Shown one piece after another: positions 35,619-48,956 of a stretch of DNA of 64,000 bases. The position numbers and the translations under genes were made by a program. Under the pieces are notes generated by a model. It was given only the letters and a program-made list of their open reading frames with translations. It did not search any database and was not told the DNA's origin. The stretch lies in the NCBI RefSeq assembly GCF_040939455.1, contig NC_134129.1:18302001-18366000 (forward strand). Direction: 5' to 3'. Positions within the stretch are counted from its first letter, which is position 1. Each line of letters opens with the position of its first letter. Source of the stretch: Microcebus murinus (taxonomy: Eukaryota; Chordata; Mammalia; Primates; Cheirogaleidae).

Positions 35619-35960
35619 TTTTTTTTTTTTTTTTTTTTTTTTTGAGACAGAGTCTCACTTTGTTGCCCAGGCTAGAGTGAGTGCCATGGCGTCAGCCTAG
35701 CTCACAGCAACCTCAAACTCCTGGGCTCGAGTGATCCTCCTGCCTCAGCCTCCCGAGTAGCTGGGACTACAGGCATGCGCCACCATGCCCGGCTAATTTT
35801 TTTATATATATATCAGTTGGCCAATTAATTCCTTTCTATTTATAGTAGAGACGGGGTCTCGCTCTTGCTCAGGCTGGCTTCGAACTCCTGACCTTAAGCA
35901 ATCCGCCCGCCTTGGCCTCCCAAGAGCTAGGATTACAGGTGTGAGCCACAGCGCCCGGCC
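35619..35960 (-). mobile_element. Alu, lemur-type, inside the L1-associated segment
   Basis: Long poly(T), GAGACAGAGTCTCACTTTGT to CACAGCGCCCGGCC, with the linker TATATATCAGTTGGCCAATT. Its flanks (ATCTACTT on the left, GTCTACTT on the right) look like its own target duplication. Confidence 0.95.
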
Positions 35961-35972
35961 GTCTACTTCTTT

Positions 35973-36725
35973 TTATTTATTTATTTATTTTATTTTAGCA
36001 TATTATGGGGGTACAAGTGTTAAGGTTACATATATTGCCCATGCCCCCTCCCCCTTTGAGTAAGAGCTTCAAGCGTGTCCATCCCCCAAACGTTGCACAT
36101 CTTACTCGTTGTGTTTGTATACACCCATCCCCTCCTCCCCCCTCCCACCTGCCCAACACTCGATAAATGTTGCTCCTATGTGTCCACTTAGGTGTTGATC
36201 TGTGAATACCAATTTTCTGGTGAGTACATGTGGTGTTTGTTTTTCCATTCTTGGGATACTTCACTTAGTAGAATGGGCTCCAGCTCCATCCAGGAAAATA
36301 CAAGATCACCGTCGTTTCTTAAAGCTGAGTAGTACTCCATGGTATACATATACCACATTTTATTAATCCACTCATGTATTGATGGGCACTTGGGTTGTTT
36401 CCACAGCTTTGCAATTGTGAATTGTGCTGCTATAAATATTCGAGTGCAGGTGTCTTTTTCATAAAGTGACTTTTGATCTTTTGGGTAGATGCCCGGTAGT
36501 AGAATTGCTGTATCAAATGGTAGATTCCACTTGTATCGCTTTGTGCTTTGAGGTATCTCCATATAGCTTTCCACAGAGGTTGCACTAGTTTGCATTCCCA
36601 CCAGCAGTGTAGGAGTGTTCCTCTCTCTCCGCATCCATGCCAGCATTTGCTGTTTGGGGACCTTTTGATAAAGGCCGTTCTCACGGGAGTTGAGTGATAT
36701 CTCATTGTGGTTTTGATTTGCATTT
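35973..36725 (-). mobile_element. L1 body of the transducing element
   Basis: TTAGCATATTATGGGGGTAC, CCCCCTTTGAGTAAGAGCTT and CACTCATGTATTGATGGGCA up to GGTTTTGATTTGCATTTC. The minus strand at 36430-36723 still reads as the ORF2 C-terminus ([20 protein letters not shown]), but it is truncated and non-functional. Confidence 0.95.
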
Positions 36726-36995
36726 CGATGGGTCATTTTTTAAGTGTTCAAGGAAACTCCTCTTGCCTCCACTCAATTTATCTACCTATGCTTCACATAA
36801 TACTTAATTTTTCCATAATTTGTGATTCTTGTTATTCTTTTAAGCACTTTTCCATCATTTGTAATTTGGAATATATTTCAACTTTTTTTGTAAGGTTTCG
36901 TAAGAGTTGGGGTTGAGAGTATTAGACAAGTGAGCCACAAAACGTGATGTATATGTTGCCAGGAAAGAGAGTAGCGGTGACCTTAGCTAAGACTA

Positions 36996-37573
36996 CCGTG
37001 TTTCCCCGAAAATAAGACCTACCAATGAAATAAGCCCTAGCAGGATTTCTAAGCATGTGCGCAATAGAAGCCCTACCTTGAAAATCAGCCCTAGTGATGG
37101 GCGTGGCTATGAAAATCAGCCCTAGTGATGGGCGTGGCTATGAAAATAAGCCCTGGTGGTGGGCGTGGCTATGAAAAACCAGCCCTAGTGATGGGCGTGG
37201 CTATGCAAATAAGCCTTAGTGATGGGCGTGGCTACGCAGCGCATCTGCACAACCCATGCATGTCGTCGCGGAGCGGGAAAGAACACGAGCAGCCCTTCTC
37301 ATCCGCCCCGTGAGAGCTCTAGTGCTCCACAGGAGAGATCGGGGCCAGTGGTTCTAAAGGAAATAGAGTCACAAGACATTCAGGATGGGATTCGGGGTTT
37401 GGAGAGTGATGATGATGTTCCAGAAGAAGACAACTTCACTCTATTGGAATCAATGTAGATTGTTGTACCGTCCTTAAAAATAATCACACATCCCCTGAAA
37501 ATCAGCCCTAGGGTGTCTTCTTGAGGAAACATAAATATAAGATCCTGTCTTATTTGTGGGGAAGGAAACACGG
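36996..37573 (+). mobile_element. TA-flanked DNA transposon, copy C (578 bp, 5 internal 31-bp units)
   Basis: Ends CCGTGTTTCCCCGAAAATAA and GGGGAAGGAAACACGG (with a small insertion in the right end) sit between TA at 36994-36995 and 37574-37575. Five 31-bp units lie at about 37087-37230, one with an extra base. The frame from 37219 stays open through LESDDDVPEEDNFTLLES and stops. Confidence 0.93.
37085..37233 (+). repeat. 31-bp tandem array inside transposon copy C (5 units)
   Basis: Five units with GGGCGTGGC cores. The third carries GGTGGTGGGCGTGG and a one-base insertion (GAAAAACC). Confidence 0.9.
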
Positions 37574-37594
37574 TAAGTCTGTGGTGTTAAAACC

Positions 37595-37855
37595 CAAGGT
37601 TCCTCTGGAAACTTTCAAATCTGGGTTTGATTCCTGCCTCAGCCACTTGCTATGTGACCTTGAGCTAATTATTTAACCTTGCTTCTTAATTTTCCTCATT
37701 ATAAACTGTTGTTAATAATCCCTGCTTTGTAGGATGTTGAGCAGACTGGAATAATTAATGAGGAAAAAAAACACCTTAGGAGGTTGAGAGGATTGAATGA
37801 GATAATAAACTGAGAAAACTTAGAACAATGTCTTGCCTGTAAAAGGATGCAATAA
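37595..37855 (+). mobile_element. MIR SINE fragment
   Basis: GTTTGATTCCTGCCTCAGCC, CTTGCTATGTGACCTTGAGC, AATTTTCCTCATTATAAACT, GAGAGGATTGAATGAGATAA and AACTTAGAACAATGTCTTGC appear in MIR order, with an insertion in the middle. Confidence 0.85.
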
Positions 37856-40650
37856 ACATTATCTATTAATATTTCCAACATACAAACACACCTTGCGGAT
37901 ACTACAGAAAGAAATGATTTGTTTTAGAGATCAGGTTTGGTTTTGCTCACTCTGCTCATTATTATTTATTTTTCCCCCCACTCATTTGTTTGCGATTATA
38001 AACGTGGTGGATTGTCCAAATCATCCACCTTAGAATTTTGGGGTAGCTGTGGGTCTTCCTCCTGCGTGTGAGGGTCAGACTTAATCCGTGACTAAAACTG
38101 AATTGGCAGAGGCATGCTGGGATTGGTGCATGTGGCTGTCTCCAAGATGGATGTCTGACACTGCGTGATCGATTTGGCTGTGAGGACCGGAATTGATCAT
38201 GTTGATGGCAGTGACGAAAGTCCTATTCAAGACTGCAGTCTACTCCTGTCGCCTTTGTACGGGGCATGCCTGGGAATAGATTCACTCAATTAAAGCTTCA
38301 AGGTAGTAGGTAGAAAGTTGGATAGGGATATAGAAACTAAGAACTTTTATTAATAGTCTCTGGGTAATTTCTTTTTTTAGGATAGAGATTTACCAGAGTG
38401 AAGATAACCCCGGGTTTAGAGGCAGGAGATCTAGATTTTACAGTGCACTGGGGTGTCATTCATTTCCAACTTCACAAGACACTTTTCGGGAAAGGAAATT
38501 GAACTGCTTTTGATCATGTACCTAGTGAATGTGATGATCACAGCGGTTTTATTAGAAAATTTTACGTTATTTTGTGCACGTAAACAAAATATACTGAATA
38601 TTGTTATTCATCAGGAAGTCAGATCTCGACTAGTAAGTTGTCATTCTCTTGAATTCTGAATTTTAAAACTTCTTTTGTATTGTACACCTATTTGTGGTCA
38701 CTTTACAATTTTCCTATAAAAAAACCAGGTTTTTTTGCATCTAATAGCTTACATTTGCTGCCATTTTTTCAACTCTTTATTACAATGGTGGCCACGGGGC
38801 CATATTTGTTTTTAATATGTGGCAATTTCATGGCAACTCGATAGCTTTTAATTTGGGGGTTAAGGAACTAATATATGTAAATGTAAAATAGTAGGAGCAT
38901 AACGTAAACTTATCTCTGATAAGCTCAGGGATTTATGGCTGGTTATATCATTAAGTAAACCAATAAGAGTAGATAGAACTGGTATCTTGGCTGTGATAGT
39001 ACCCCTTTCTGAACTCTGATTAACAATTCTAATTAGTTCTGAAAAGCCGAACCATCCATCTGTTTTCTGATGATTTTATGTATGTTGACTTTAGGTGCAT
39101 GTAACTGTCTATGTCACTAAATATGACCCTATAATTAGGAATATGATACCATATCCTGCAAGAAAATGAGTTCTTTTTTAACCAAGGAGGATATGAACAT
39201 GAGAGAATAAAAAGATATACTCTAGAATGCTGCTTCTCATACTTGATTTTATTTTTGAAAAATAATTTATTTAATATTTTCTTCTTCATTGTAAATATAT
39301 TAATATACATTTTGGAGATCAAAAATTATTGTTTACGTTTATTTGCGTTTCCATAGGCATACTTTTTTATCGCAAGAAACATTTTTTTTTTAACTTGTTT
39401 GGCAAATTTGATAAAATCATTTTTATCTCTGTAGTTTTGGTAAAATCTGCCCTGATTTATCAATTTCAAAAGAGGAAAAAAAAATATTATAGTTATTTTG
39501 CCCTTATGATCACAATTTTAAATTGGAAATTCTAACTCGATTTTTAGCCATTAGAAATATTAATCTGCATCCTGTAGAAGGTAGTTAGTTTAAGCAGCCT
39601 CTTGAGCAACCTCACAGAATTTTCATCTCTCTGGTGTCCTTTCTTCACCCGACTGTTTTAATTGGTTTGTCTTGCTTATGAAAGGGGCAGGCATTGGGCT
39701 GCGAAAACCAGGGGTTACAGTTTTATTATCTTTATAATGGCAATACCTTAGGCCTTATCTGTTTTTGAACAGACTGTTGGTGACCTCAGGGTGCTGAAAA
39801 TTGAGTAGAGAGTCCTCTTTTCTTTCCTAATTAGGGTGAGCTGGTCCAGAGGCCAAAGAATGAATTTTTTACTTGTCTTTTTTTTTTTTTTTTGACTCAT
39901 AGCTTTTACAGTTTGTAAAAAATTTATTTAACTAGATAGTCATTCTTTGCCCTTTACTGAACTCAGTTCCAGCATGAAGTAGAGAATGTACCAGACAAGA
40001 ATGAATGGCTACTTCTTCTCCTACTAATAACAGTTAATGACTTGAACTTTATTTAATTGGTCGCTGGGCAAATGGCAGAACTGTATGACATGATCTAGCC
40101 TCGGTTCTCTCCCACAGTGTCATGACTAACTAGTTCATTCCGACTGGTTAGATATAAAGTTTGCTATAAATAATACACAAAATGATACATTTTATTTATG
40201 ATTTATGTTTGCGTACATCGATAAGTATTCAAGGTTACCTATACAGTAATTTCTCTCCCAGATACTTATATTTTAATGTACTTTTGTAAAGGGAAAAAGG
40301 GAGGCTAACAATATAGCTATTGAGCAAGGAATTATGCAAAGAATAGACTATTTCATGGGAGTAGGAACACCATGCATCATGTGGATTCCGGCAATAGAGA
40401 AATGCCATGCTCTCTTACTCTACAAAACTGGCGTATATTTAATGGAGTGGAGGAAGGGGCCTCAGGGTTACTTGGAAAGCCACTCCCAATTTTATTTCTC
40501 AGTAAAGTCAGGGAGATTTTCTGATAGTATTAACGTCCTCTTTGGTGCAGAAATGGCAGGACTCAACTTTCTTGATTGTGTGCCTTAGGCATAATTAGGA
40601 GAGAAAATGACCTATCCCATTTACAAAATAACCACTTTAAAGTTTCAATA
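37856..40650. other. Long intronic stretch, mostly unique
   Basis: About 2.8 kb with no recognised transposon or exon. It contains poly(T) runs at 39381-39391 and 39879-39893. Open frames here (e.g. 39029-39322 minus) show no family signature. Confidence 0.45.
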
Positions 40651-41635
40651 CTTTTTTTTTTTTTTTTTAAAAAGATACCCTCATTGTCGGTACAAGAGCC
40701 TGTATTTTTATGTTTAAGCATCAGTGAGCTCATTTGCTGCTCTAATCTCAATAACGTAAGAGATGTCATTCATTTTATGGAATCCTATTAACAGTAAGTA
40801 CTAGCATATTCAATAAAGCATACAATTACCAGTCCATTAGGTATTTTACTAAAGAAATTTCATTATGGAACATTTCTTTGGAAAGCATGACCACGATGGC
40901 CTTTTTTCCCTATGTACTGGGGAAATCATGTCCTAAAAAGTAAGCTTCAAAAAAAAATCTCTTTATTCATTTCTCTGTGTGTACTTCACATGGACTACTT
41001 TAAATGAATAGTTTAGATATGTTTTTATTTAATCATCTTAATTTCATCTATAGGAAAAACAAAACAAAACAGAGGAATGGGGCCAATCGAGTGTGATTTT
41101 TATTGCAGTCAAAGAACCCCGGGTGGTGTTTCAGATATTCTTCTTTAAGACAATCGAATATGCTAGATCGTTGGACAGAAACAATTTGTAAATAAGACTA
41201 AGGAAATGAAATTACAGGACGAGAGATGCTGCATCTTGAAGAAGACACGATGGCAAAGGTAAAGATGGAAAGTTTAATTGCCACAATCACACTACAGAGG
41301 TATTTTAAAATCAAAAAGGGCCATGTTTTCAAAGTCACCTCCCTAGCTGGCTATGCCGGAGTTTCTTCCACTGGCAGTCAAAGTCAAAGACATAAAATTC
41401 TATTTCTTTCTGTTTTAATTAGAGCTCGTGGATTGGTGACTGTGATTCTCTGTGAACACAAACAATTAATAAATCTCCTTTTCCCTTTTTGATTCCTCAT
41501 GTGCATAAGGATAAAAATCGCATTACCTCTCAGCCTTATTCCATTATCTCAATTACTTTATAAGTATATTTGTTCAAGAGCCCAGAAGCCAGACACGCTG
41601 CTTTGCTGCACATTCATGGCTTCCTAATTTCCCAA
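40651..41635. other. Intronic sequence, unassigned
   Basis: It begins with a poly(T) run (40651-40668) and has an (AAAAC)n patch at 41055-41072. No gene was recognised. Confidence 0.4.
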
Positions 41636-41639
41636 TATT

Positions 41640-41810
41640 TGATATTGGCCAAGCCGTTTAGCCTCTGTCCCCACTTTGCTCATCTGTAAAATGGGGATAA
41701 TGATCATTTTTGCTTCCTAAGGTTATTATGAGAGTTGAACATAAAGTGCTTCCAACAGTGTCTGAAACATGGTGAGCACTACAAAAATATTTGGCATTAT
41801 TATCGTTGTT
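41640..41810 (+). mobile_element. MIR SINE fragment
   Basis: GCCAAGCCGTTTAGCCTCTG, CATCTGTAAAATGGGGATAA, TTATTATGAGAGTTGAACAT and AACATGGTGAGCACTACAAA are close to the MIR consensus. Confidence 0.85.
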
Positions 41811-42000
41811 ATTACATAGACCTTGAGTTTCTCTAAGAAATTTTTTTTTAAAAAATGTCATTTTATATTTTAAGTAAAAATAATATGTATGCATGGTAAG
41901 GAATTTTAACCATAAAGAAATGTGTATGATTAAATGCAAAGGCAACTACTGTTAATAGTTTCTTAGAGAGTCTCCCAGAGTGTTTCTATGCATACTTCTA

Positions 42001-42370
<370 letters not shown>

Positions 42371-44521
42371 CAGAATTCATGTTTCATAGGCTGAAAAATG
42401 AGAGTTAGAGGTAAAGTTCAGGAATCCCTGAGCATGGCCTGGGCTTTCTCTATGTGGAAGGGGGTATGCCCCCTTCTGAAGCAAAAGTTGGACCCAGCAT
42501 GTAAGAGAAGAGAAGTCAGCCACTGTCCACGTTCTGTTGTCTCACAGTGAGGGGGCAAAGCGGAGACTGTTGATGTAAATGCTTCTGAAAGAGGGAAGGA
42601 AGCTTGGAGAACACAGAGGTTGAAGGTGAGATCAAGCCTGCAGTGGGCTAGCCCGCTAACCTCGCCACTGGGGTCCTTCCCACTTCTGTGGGGAAGACCA
42701 TACAACCAGACTGGCCTCTCATTATTTAATGCCAACACACAATAATCACTTACTTTGACTAATATACCCTAAAGGGTGGGGGGAAAGAAGGAATGAAAAT
42801 ACCAATCCCATCCTATGACTTTTTAACACCTTTCATCTAAGCCCAAATGACTCTTGGAAAAAAAAAAAAACGAAAAGAAAAGAAAAGACAGAAAGAATAT
42901 GTCATTTTCAGCATGAAAGCTCTGTTGTTGCCATGAACCAGGAGAAATCATTGTACACAGATCTGCAGCTTCTTTGGCTGGAAAAAAAAGAAAATAACTT
43001 GTAAAACTAGAAATGATGCCGTAGAGCTAAAACACAGAAAGGAAGAGAACAGATTTCTGAACTGCACAATTCTGAGACCGATCTGCAAGGGAAATTGAAG
43101 AACGCTGATTCATGACTTGCAAAAAAAAGGTTAGGGTTCTCTATATTGAGTTTTCTGGGGCTCTTTCTAGTCACATGGGCCATTTTAATGAGTATGGGTA
43201 ATTTGTGGTTCTATTGTGTAGGGATCGGAGGCTGGAAGAGGTGGAACAGGGAGGAAAGTGAGGGAGGAAGAGAAGAAAGACAAGGGGAATCACAGTCACA
43301 GTAATAAAAGGCAGCTACTATTATTGAATGCAACCAAGTACCAGGTGATGCCACCCACAGTCTCCATATATTCTAAACTCACAGAAGGAAAGTTATCTAT
43401 TGCTTAGTGGTTCTGGATTCTCCATTCACTGGAGAACTACAGAGATATCTTCACGTATGAGACTTGAGAGAAGAGTTGTGGACCACCACCTTTTCCTTCC
43501 CATCCGGCTCTCGTTTGGTGCAGACTTCCAGAGAAACCTTTTCTAGCATCGGATTAATACGATGCTTACATGCATCGCTCCTGAACAACTGGATTTCCCA
43601 TTTACTGATACGCACGCACCGTGCACAGACACAGCCTATCCGGAAACAGGGCTCTCGTTTCTCAGAGAGGTATCCTGATTGATGGCTCTGGCAAAAAAAA
43701 ATAGGGACTTTGATCGGTGTTTTGGTGACCGGCCCAGGTTTGGATGTATGAGTGCGCTTGTATAGAAATTTGCCCTTCACCCCCTTGCTTTCTCTTGCTC
43801 TGACTCAGGAAAGTTCAGAGTCTGAAGACGATCTCCAAGCAGCAGCCTGCAAAAGTGGAGATGATCACCCCAAATGATAAATAATCGCAAGCATGCTATT
43901 AAGACGGAGCTGCAGGGTCAGACGACGGGAGCTCCTGACAAGGCCAACAACTGCACAAATTGCCTGTCGGTCTCTCCACTGAGAATAAATTCACGTAAGG
44001 CCAAGGGAACTGAGCCGCTGCTGCGAATGCAACCATGTGTGGTGGCTCATTTTGTTAAGGGAAATACAAGGAAAAGGAAGATCCTCGCTGTAGAAATGTA
44101 CCAGGAGGTGTTTGCCTTGGCCTGATGCTGAGCCCCGTGGCGGTGCAGAGAGTGAGCAAGACCGATTAGGCTGGTTCCCCAGGAGGTGCCTGGGTGCAGA
44201 GATCCAGGACCCTGGCCAGGCTGACCCAGGAGGGTTCAGGAGCGCGAGCCCAGCCTGCCCTCGCTCTGCACACCACTGGGAAACTGAAAAACAACCACAG
44301 AATCGCTCCTGACTTTGAGGTGACCTTGCTTCTGAGAAGAAGAGTTGAACATACTTGGGAAAGTTTACCTTTCTTTACCCTAAGTACTCAGAGGCGATTG
44401 CCACCAAAAATTTGAAGTTACAATTTCAGGAGAATCAACACACTAGGTTCTCCTTCTGTTAGGAGTTGCAGACTCACCCTTTCTAGACCAAGCAAGCTAA
44501 ATAAGGCTATATAGACATGAC
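42371..44521. other. Intronic sequence, mostly unique; GC-richer at 44.1-44.3 kb
   Basis: No exon or named transposon was recognised. 44110-44290 is locally GC-rich (GAGCCCCGTGGCGGTGCAGA, AGGAGCGCGAGCCCAGCCTG). A poly(A)-(AAAAG)n patch lies at 42859-42888. Confidence 0.4.
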
Positions 44522-44523
44522 TA

Positions 44524-45066
44524 CCGTGTTTCCCCCCAAAATAAGACCTACTCATACAATAGGTCCTAGCAGGATTTCTAAGCATGTGTGCAATAGAAGC
44601 CCTACCCTGAAAATCAGCCCTAGTGATGGGCGTGGCTATGAAAATCAGCCCTAGTGATGGGCGTGGCTATGAAAATCAGCCCCAGTGATGGGTGTGGCTA
44701 TGAAAATAAGCCCTAGTGATGGGCGTGGCTGCGCAGCGCATCTGCACAACCCATGCATGTCGTCGCGGAGCGGGAAAGAACACGAGCAGCCCTTCTCATC
44801 TGCCCCGTGAGAGCTCTAGTGCTCCACAGGAGAGATCGGGGCCAGTGGTTCTAAAGGAAATAGAGTCGCAAGAAACTCAGGATAGAATTCAGGGTTTGGA
44901 GAGTGATGATGATGTTCCAGAAGAAGATGACTTAACTCTATTTGAATCAACGGAGATGGTTGTACCATACTTAAAATAGATAACACATCCCCTGAAAATA
45001 AGCCCTAGGGTGTCTTCTTGAGGAAAAATAAATAGAAGACCCTGTCTTATTTTCGGGGAAACACGG
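44524..45066 (+). mobile_element. TA-flanked DNA transposon, copy D (543 bp, 4 internal 31-bp units)
   Basis: Ends CCGTGTTTCCCCCCAAAATA and TTATTTTCGGGGAAACACGG sit between TA at 44522-44523 and 45067-45068. Four 31-bp units lie at about 44615-44735. The frame from 44716 to 44979 stays open and includes LESDDDVPEEDDLTLFES. Best-preserved right end of the five. Confidence 0.95.
44613..44736 (+). repeat. 31-bp tandem array inside transposon copy D (4 units)
   Basis: Four units. The third has GGTGTGGCTATG in place of GGCGTGGCTATG, and the fourth runs into the body (GTGGCTGCGCAGCGC). Confidence 0.9.
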
Positions 45067-45119
45067 TAACTGGACAGGCCCATTGCTAATAAATTTTTTC
45101 CCTGAAAATAATATGCCAG

Positions 45120-45735
45120 TATCTCCTAGAGCTAAACATACACCTAGCCTTCATTTGAGCCATTCTACTCCTATGCATATCCTAAATATATATGCAAGAG
45201 ATTGGAGTGTGTATGTTTACCAAAAGACATTCAGAAACAAATTTGTTTATAGTTACCAAAACCTGAAGGTAGCCCAAAGAAGTCCACGAACAGGAAAATG
45301 GAGAACTAAAATGTGGTATATTCATATAACAGAATATCACACAGCAATAAAAAACGAACTACTGATGCCGTCAGCAATATGAATGACTCTCGCAGATATT
45401 ATACTGATTCAAAAGAAAAGGGATGCAAAAGGTTAAAGACTGTATGATTCTACTTATGTAAAGTTGAAGAACAACCAAAACTTTAGATGAATGAAATCAG
45501 AATAGTGGTTACTTTTTAGGGTGGTGCATCTGGGAAGAATTACAAGGAATTTTCTAGGGTACAAAAAATATTCAATATCTTGATCCAGGAGATAGTTACA
45601 TAAAGGTACACATTGGTAAAACTGCATTGAGCTGAATATTTAGTCTCAGTTTTACTGTATATATGCATTTAACTGTGTGTATGTCAAACCTCAATTAAAA
45701 AATTAAAAAATACAATACAAAAGAAAAATACAAAC
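45120..45735 (+). mobile_element. Old L1 3'-end fragment (L1M-type)
   Basis: GAGCCATTCTACTCCTATGC, GGAGTGTGTATGTTTACCAA, AACAGGAAAATGGAGAACTA, CACACAGCAATAAAAAACGA and ACTTATGTAAAGTTGAAGAA follow old mammalian L1 3' sequence, ending in an A-rich tail (CTCAATTAAAAAATTAAAAA). Confidence 0.85.
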
Positions 45736-45834
45736 AATATTGTACCAGCCAAATACAATTTTTATGAGCCATGAATTTGGTTGCTGACCATAAACTTATG
45801 TCCCCAAATATTTCTAAATCTCTTCCTACCATAG

Positions 45835-46203
<369 letters not shown>

Positions 46204-46820
46204 TGAATCTTTTAATTTTTCATCCTTTAGCTTATGTTTCTCCTTTTGGGAAAAGAATTAGGACAGCAAAAGAGCTAGTGTCTATTTAATATGTATATTC
46301 AGCCTTTTACACTTAATAAAATGTTATGTAAACATTTCCTGACATTGTCTTAGTTCACATGTTGTTAATTTCATACTTTGTAATTTTATTAATGTATTCT
46401 TTATTTAACTATTCTATCATTTTTCAGCACTTACGATGTTTCCAATTATTCATTCAGCAAAAATAGATCCTCTTAGTTTTCCAGTCTCTGCCCATTTCTT
46501 GAGGTATATTCTCTGCAGTGGAGCTGTTCAAAGACCACGAGTGGATTCTCGGAGCATGTTTTAATGCCATATTATTTCTAGAGTGCTGACATTATATATC
46601 TCCTACACAACTTATAAGATTACCTATCTGTTACATGCTCTCTAACATGAGTTTCTTAAAAATCATTTTTTTAAAAAATCAAAGTGCAGTGATTTTTTTT
46701 TAAAGTTACTTAATGGAGATTTACTTTATACTAGATTGAAGGCTGATTTCCCAAACACTAGCTAACTTTGCACTTCTCCATCTGCGTGCTGTTTTTGGTC
46801 ATCTAAAGATATTAATATTG
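46204..46820. other. Intronic sequence resembling a decayed L1
   Basis: ACATTTCCTGACATTGTCTT, TTCAGCACTTACGATGTTTC, TGAGGTATATTCTCTGCAGT and GGAGATTTACTTTATACTAG have the look of old L1 3' UTR text. The family is not certain. Confidence 0.4.
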
Positions 46821-46821
46821 A

Positions 46822-46912
46822 GGCTGAGAGGAGAGCATCACTTGGTCCCAGGAGTTTGAGGCTGCAGTGAGCTATTAATATGATCATGCCACTGCCCTCC
46901 AGCCTGGGTGAC
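46822..46912 (+). mobile_element. Alu monomer fragment (FLAM/Alu right-arm-like)
   Basis: GGCTGAGAGGAGAGCATCAC, GTCCCAGGAGTTTGAGGCTG, AGTGAGCTATTAATATGATC, CCCTCCAGCCTGGGTGACAA. Old and short, without the lemur linker. Confidence 0.8.
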
Positions 46913-47390
46913 AAAAATCAAATATTTAAGAGTGATATATGGTATATGGAGGAGTTTGGACTTTATTTAGGGGAACTAAAAAGATAAAAAGGAGTAATTT
47001 CTCTTGTCCTTGGGTTCCTTGCATGTAAATTTAGGGGTTAGTTCTCCATCTTTTCCAGAGAGCTTTTCTATTTATAAAATGCTGTGAGTCTAGATTTTTA
47101 TAACCATTGGGCTACCATGGAGAGGTTTGAACAAGGGAATTCTAACTACTAAATTTCTTCCTAATGAAGATTAATGAATCTGCAGCATGGGTGGATGGAA
47201 ATGGCCAGAAGCAGAGGACTGGCCTCGGTGTTATGGAAAGAGCTAGGCGTGATCTAGCTAAAGGTAGTAGTAAGAGAATTAGAGGAAAATAAATGTGAGG
47301 TGCATTTTAAAGGCAGCAGTATTGAGTACTCAACTGATTGAATATCAAGTTTGCAAGAGAGAATAGCAAGAATGGTGATTTCAAACCCCT
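46913..47390. other. Intronic sequence, unassigned
   Basis: The style of the text (GGTTTGAACAAGGGAATTCT, AGGACTGGCCTCGGTGTTAT) suggests an ancient repeat, but no family can be named. Confidence 0.35.
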
Positions 47391-47394
47391 TTAG

Positions 47395-47515
47395 AAACCT
47401 GTAAGTCCCCGGAGGGTGAGGGCTGTGTCTTTTCATCATCTTGTTCTTGCAAGCAAGTAGAACAATGTGAGGCATGTTTGCAGGTGCTCAATGACCATTT
47501 GCTACTAAAGGATAA
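47395..47515 (+). mobile_element. L2 LINE 3'-end fragment
   Basis: GAGGGTGAGGGCTGTGTCTT, CATCATCTTGTTCTTGCAAG and CAGGTGCTCAATGACCATTT match the well-known L2 terminal region. Confidence 0.65.
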
Positions 47516-48956
47516 GTTGAGAAGACGGGATGTGGCAATGTCAAAACCGGTGTCCACATCTAGGCATGTTCGTAGAGTGAAGGGGAGAATTTCAATTCTG
47601 CATGGCAATATCAAAACACATGCTCAGATCTAAGGTGCTGATAAAATAAAGGAAGAATTCTCTTTTCCTTTACAAATATTCTGAGTCAGGGTAACTTAAC
47701 GTTTAAGACAGCAATTTAGTCATCAATAAAGTCTTACAAAGCAAGAGAAGTGATGGAAAGTTTTCTAAAAGAGGTAGAAAATGGGCTACTTTGAAAAAAA
47801 AAAATGAAGCCAAGGCAATGAAATAGAGCCTTTGTTTTTTTTGAACTTGGGGAAGCGTAGCAATCCTTAAATGATGGAGTTGCTGCTACATTTTAGAGTT
47901 AGGAAACATTGCATTATGCTTTGGCAATCTAAGTCTTATTAAGTTCTCATAAACAACTTCATGGTTTGCATTCAAAATAATTCATCACCCCCAAGGAAAT
48001 CTGTTAAAACCAGTGGAGAGGGAGTTCTATGGTTAAATTTGTCTTATTATCCTGTCACACTTCAAGTGATGTCTCATAGAATCCATTAGGTTTTGCAAAG
48101 TGAATATTTCAGGGAAGAATAAGACAGTGAAGTTTATTTTTTATGAGAAGGTTAATGATATTAAATGTAATTTCTTGATTGGCCATTAAATACTTTTATC
48201 TGAGACCTATAAGCTATCGATGTGTGATAAACACAGTATTTGGGCAATTTAAAACCGTAGCTCTTAAAGATACCATAAATATAATTGATATGTAATTTTT
48301 AAAATGCATACAAATCAGATTCCAGTTTTTCAGATTTGCCAAAAGTCTCATGCATAGAAATTGATAAATTAACAGAGTCTAGTGGTGTGAACTGATATAA
48401 ATGAAGGAATTACAATACAATTTAGTCAGCTGGCGTTTACATACACAAAGACTAAAAGCTTTGAGAGCTTGGAACGTGAGCAAATAACCATTCTGCAGAT
48501 ACAGAAGAAAATACTCTATTGACAAGTTACATACATCATGAGCCAAAAATTTGTTAAAAAAGTGGAATCCTGAAAAGGCTTGGCTATGAGAGGGAAGTTA
48601 AAGATATTCGACGTTAATAATACGAAGTTCTTGGCAAGGAGTGGCAAAGGATGAACCTAGAAAGAGATTGGACTCAGATTGTTAACCTGATTACACATAC
48701 CAAGTGCAGATGTTAGAATTTTATGCCAAAAGTTAATGAAGGCTGTTGAGGTCAGGAAAGTTTTTGAGTAAAAAAGTGATATAATAAGCTGCATTTCAGA
48801 GTAAAGTGACTTTGTCAGCAGTGTGGAGAACTGTCTAGAGCAGAGAGACAATGGGAAGAAGACCAGGGATATGGAAATAGAAAAAAAGAAGATGGGAATC
48901 TGGGTTATGACAGAGGAAGTAGGAATGGAGACAAAAAATGGAATTTGAGAAGCAGT
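47516..48956. other. Intronic sequence; ancient repeat text toward its end
   Basis: From about 48650 to 49005 (TGCATTTCAGAGTAAAGTGA, CAGCAGTGTGGAGAACTGTC, AGACCAGGGATATGGAAATA) the sequence resembles a common ancient mammalian repeat interrupted by transposon copy E. It appears to resume at 49770 (GATGAAGAGGTCC, TGGATGGAGAG). Confidence 0.45.

Larger units (their letters stand above)
35579..36725 (-). mobile_element. L1 insertion with apparent 3'-transduced segment and internal Alu
   Basis: The outer boundaries are an 11-bp perfect target duplication, CGATGGGTCAT, at 35568-35578 and 36726-36736. Within it, 35973-36725 is a minus-strand lemur-type L1 (ORF2 tail, 3' UTR). Between the L1's own 3' end and the left duplication lie non-L1 bases and an Alu (35619-35960). 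This is expected if transcription ran past the L1's polyadenylation signal. The L1 is 5'-truncated. Confidence 0.8.
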
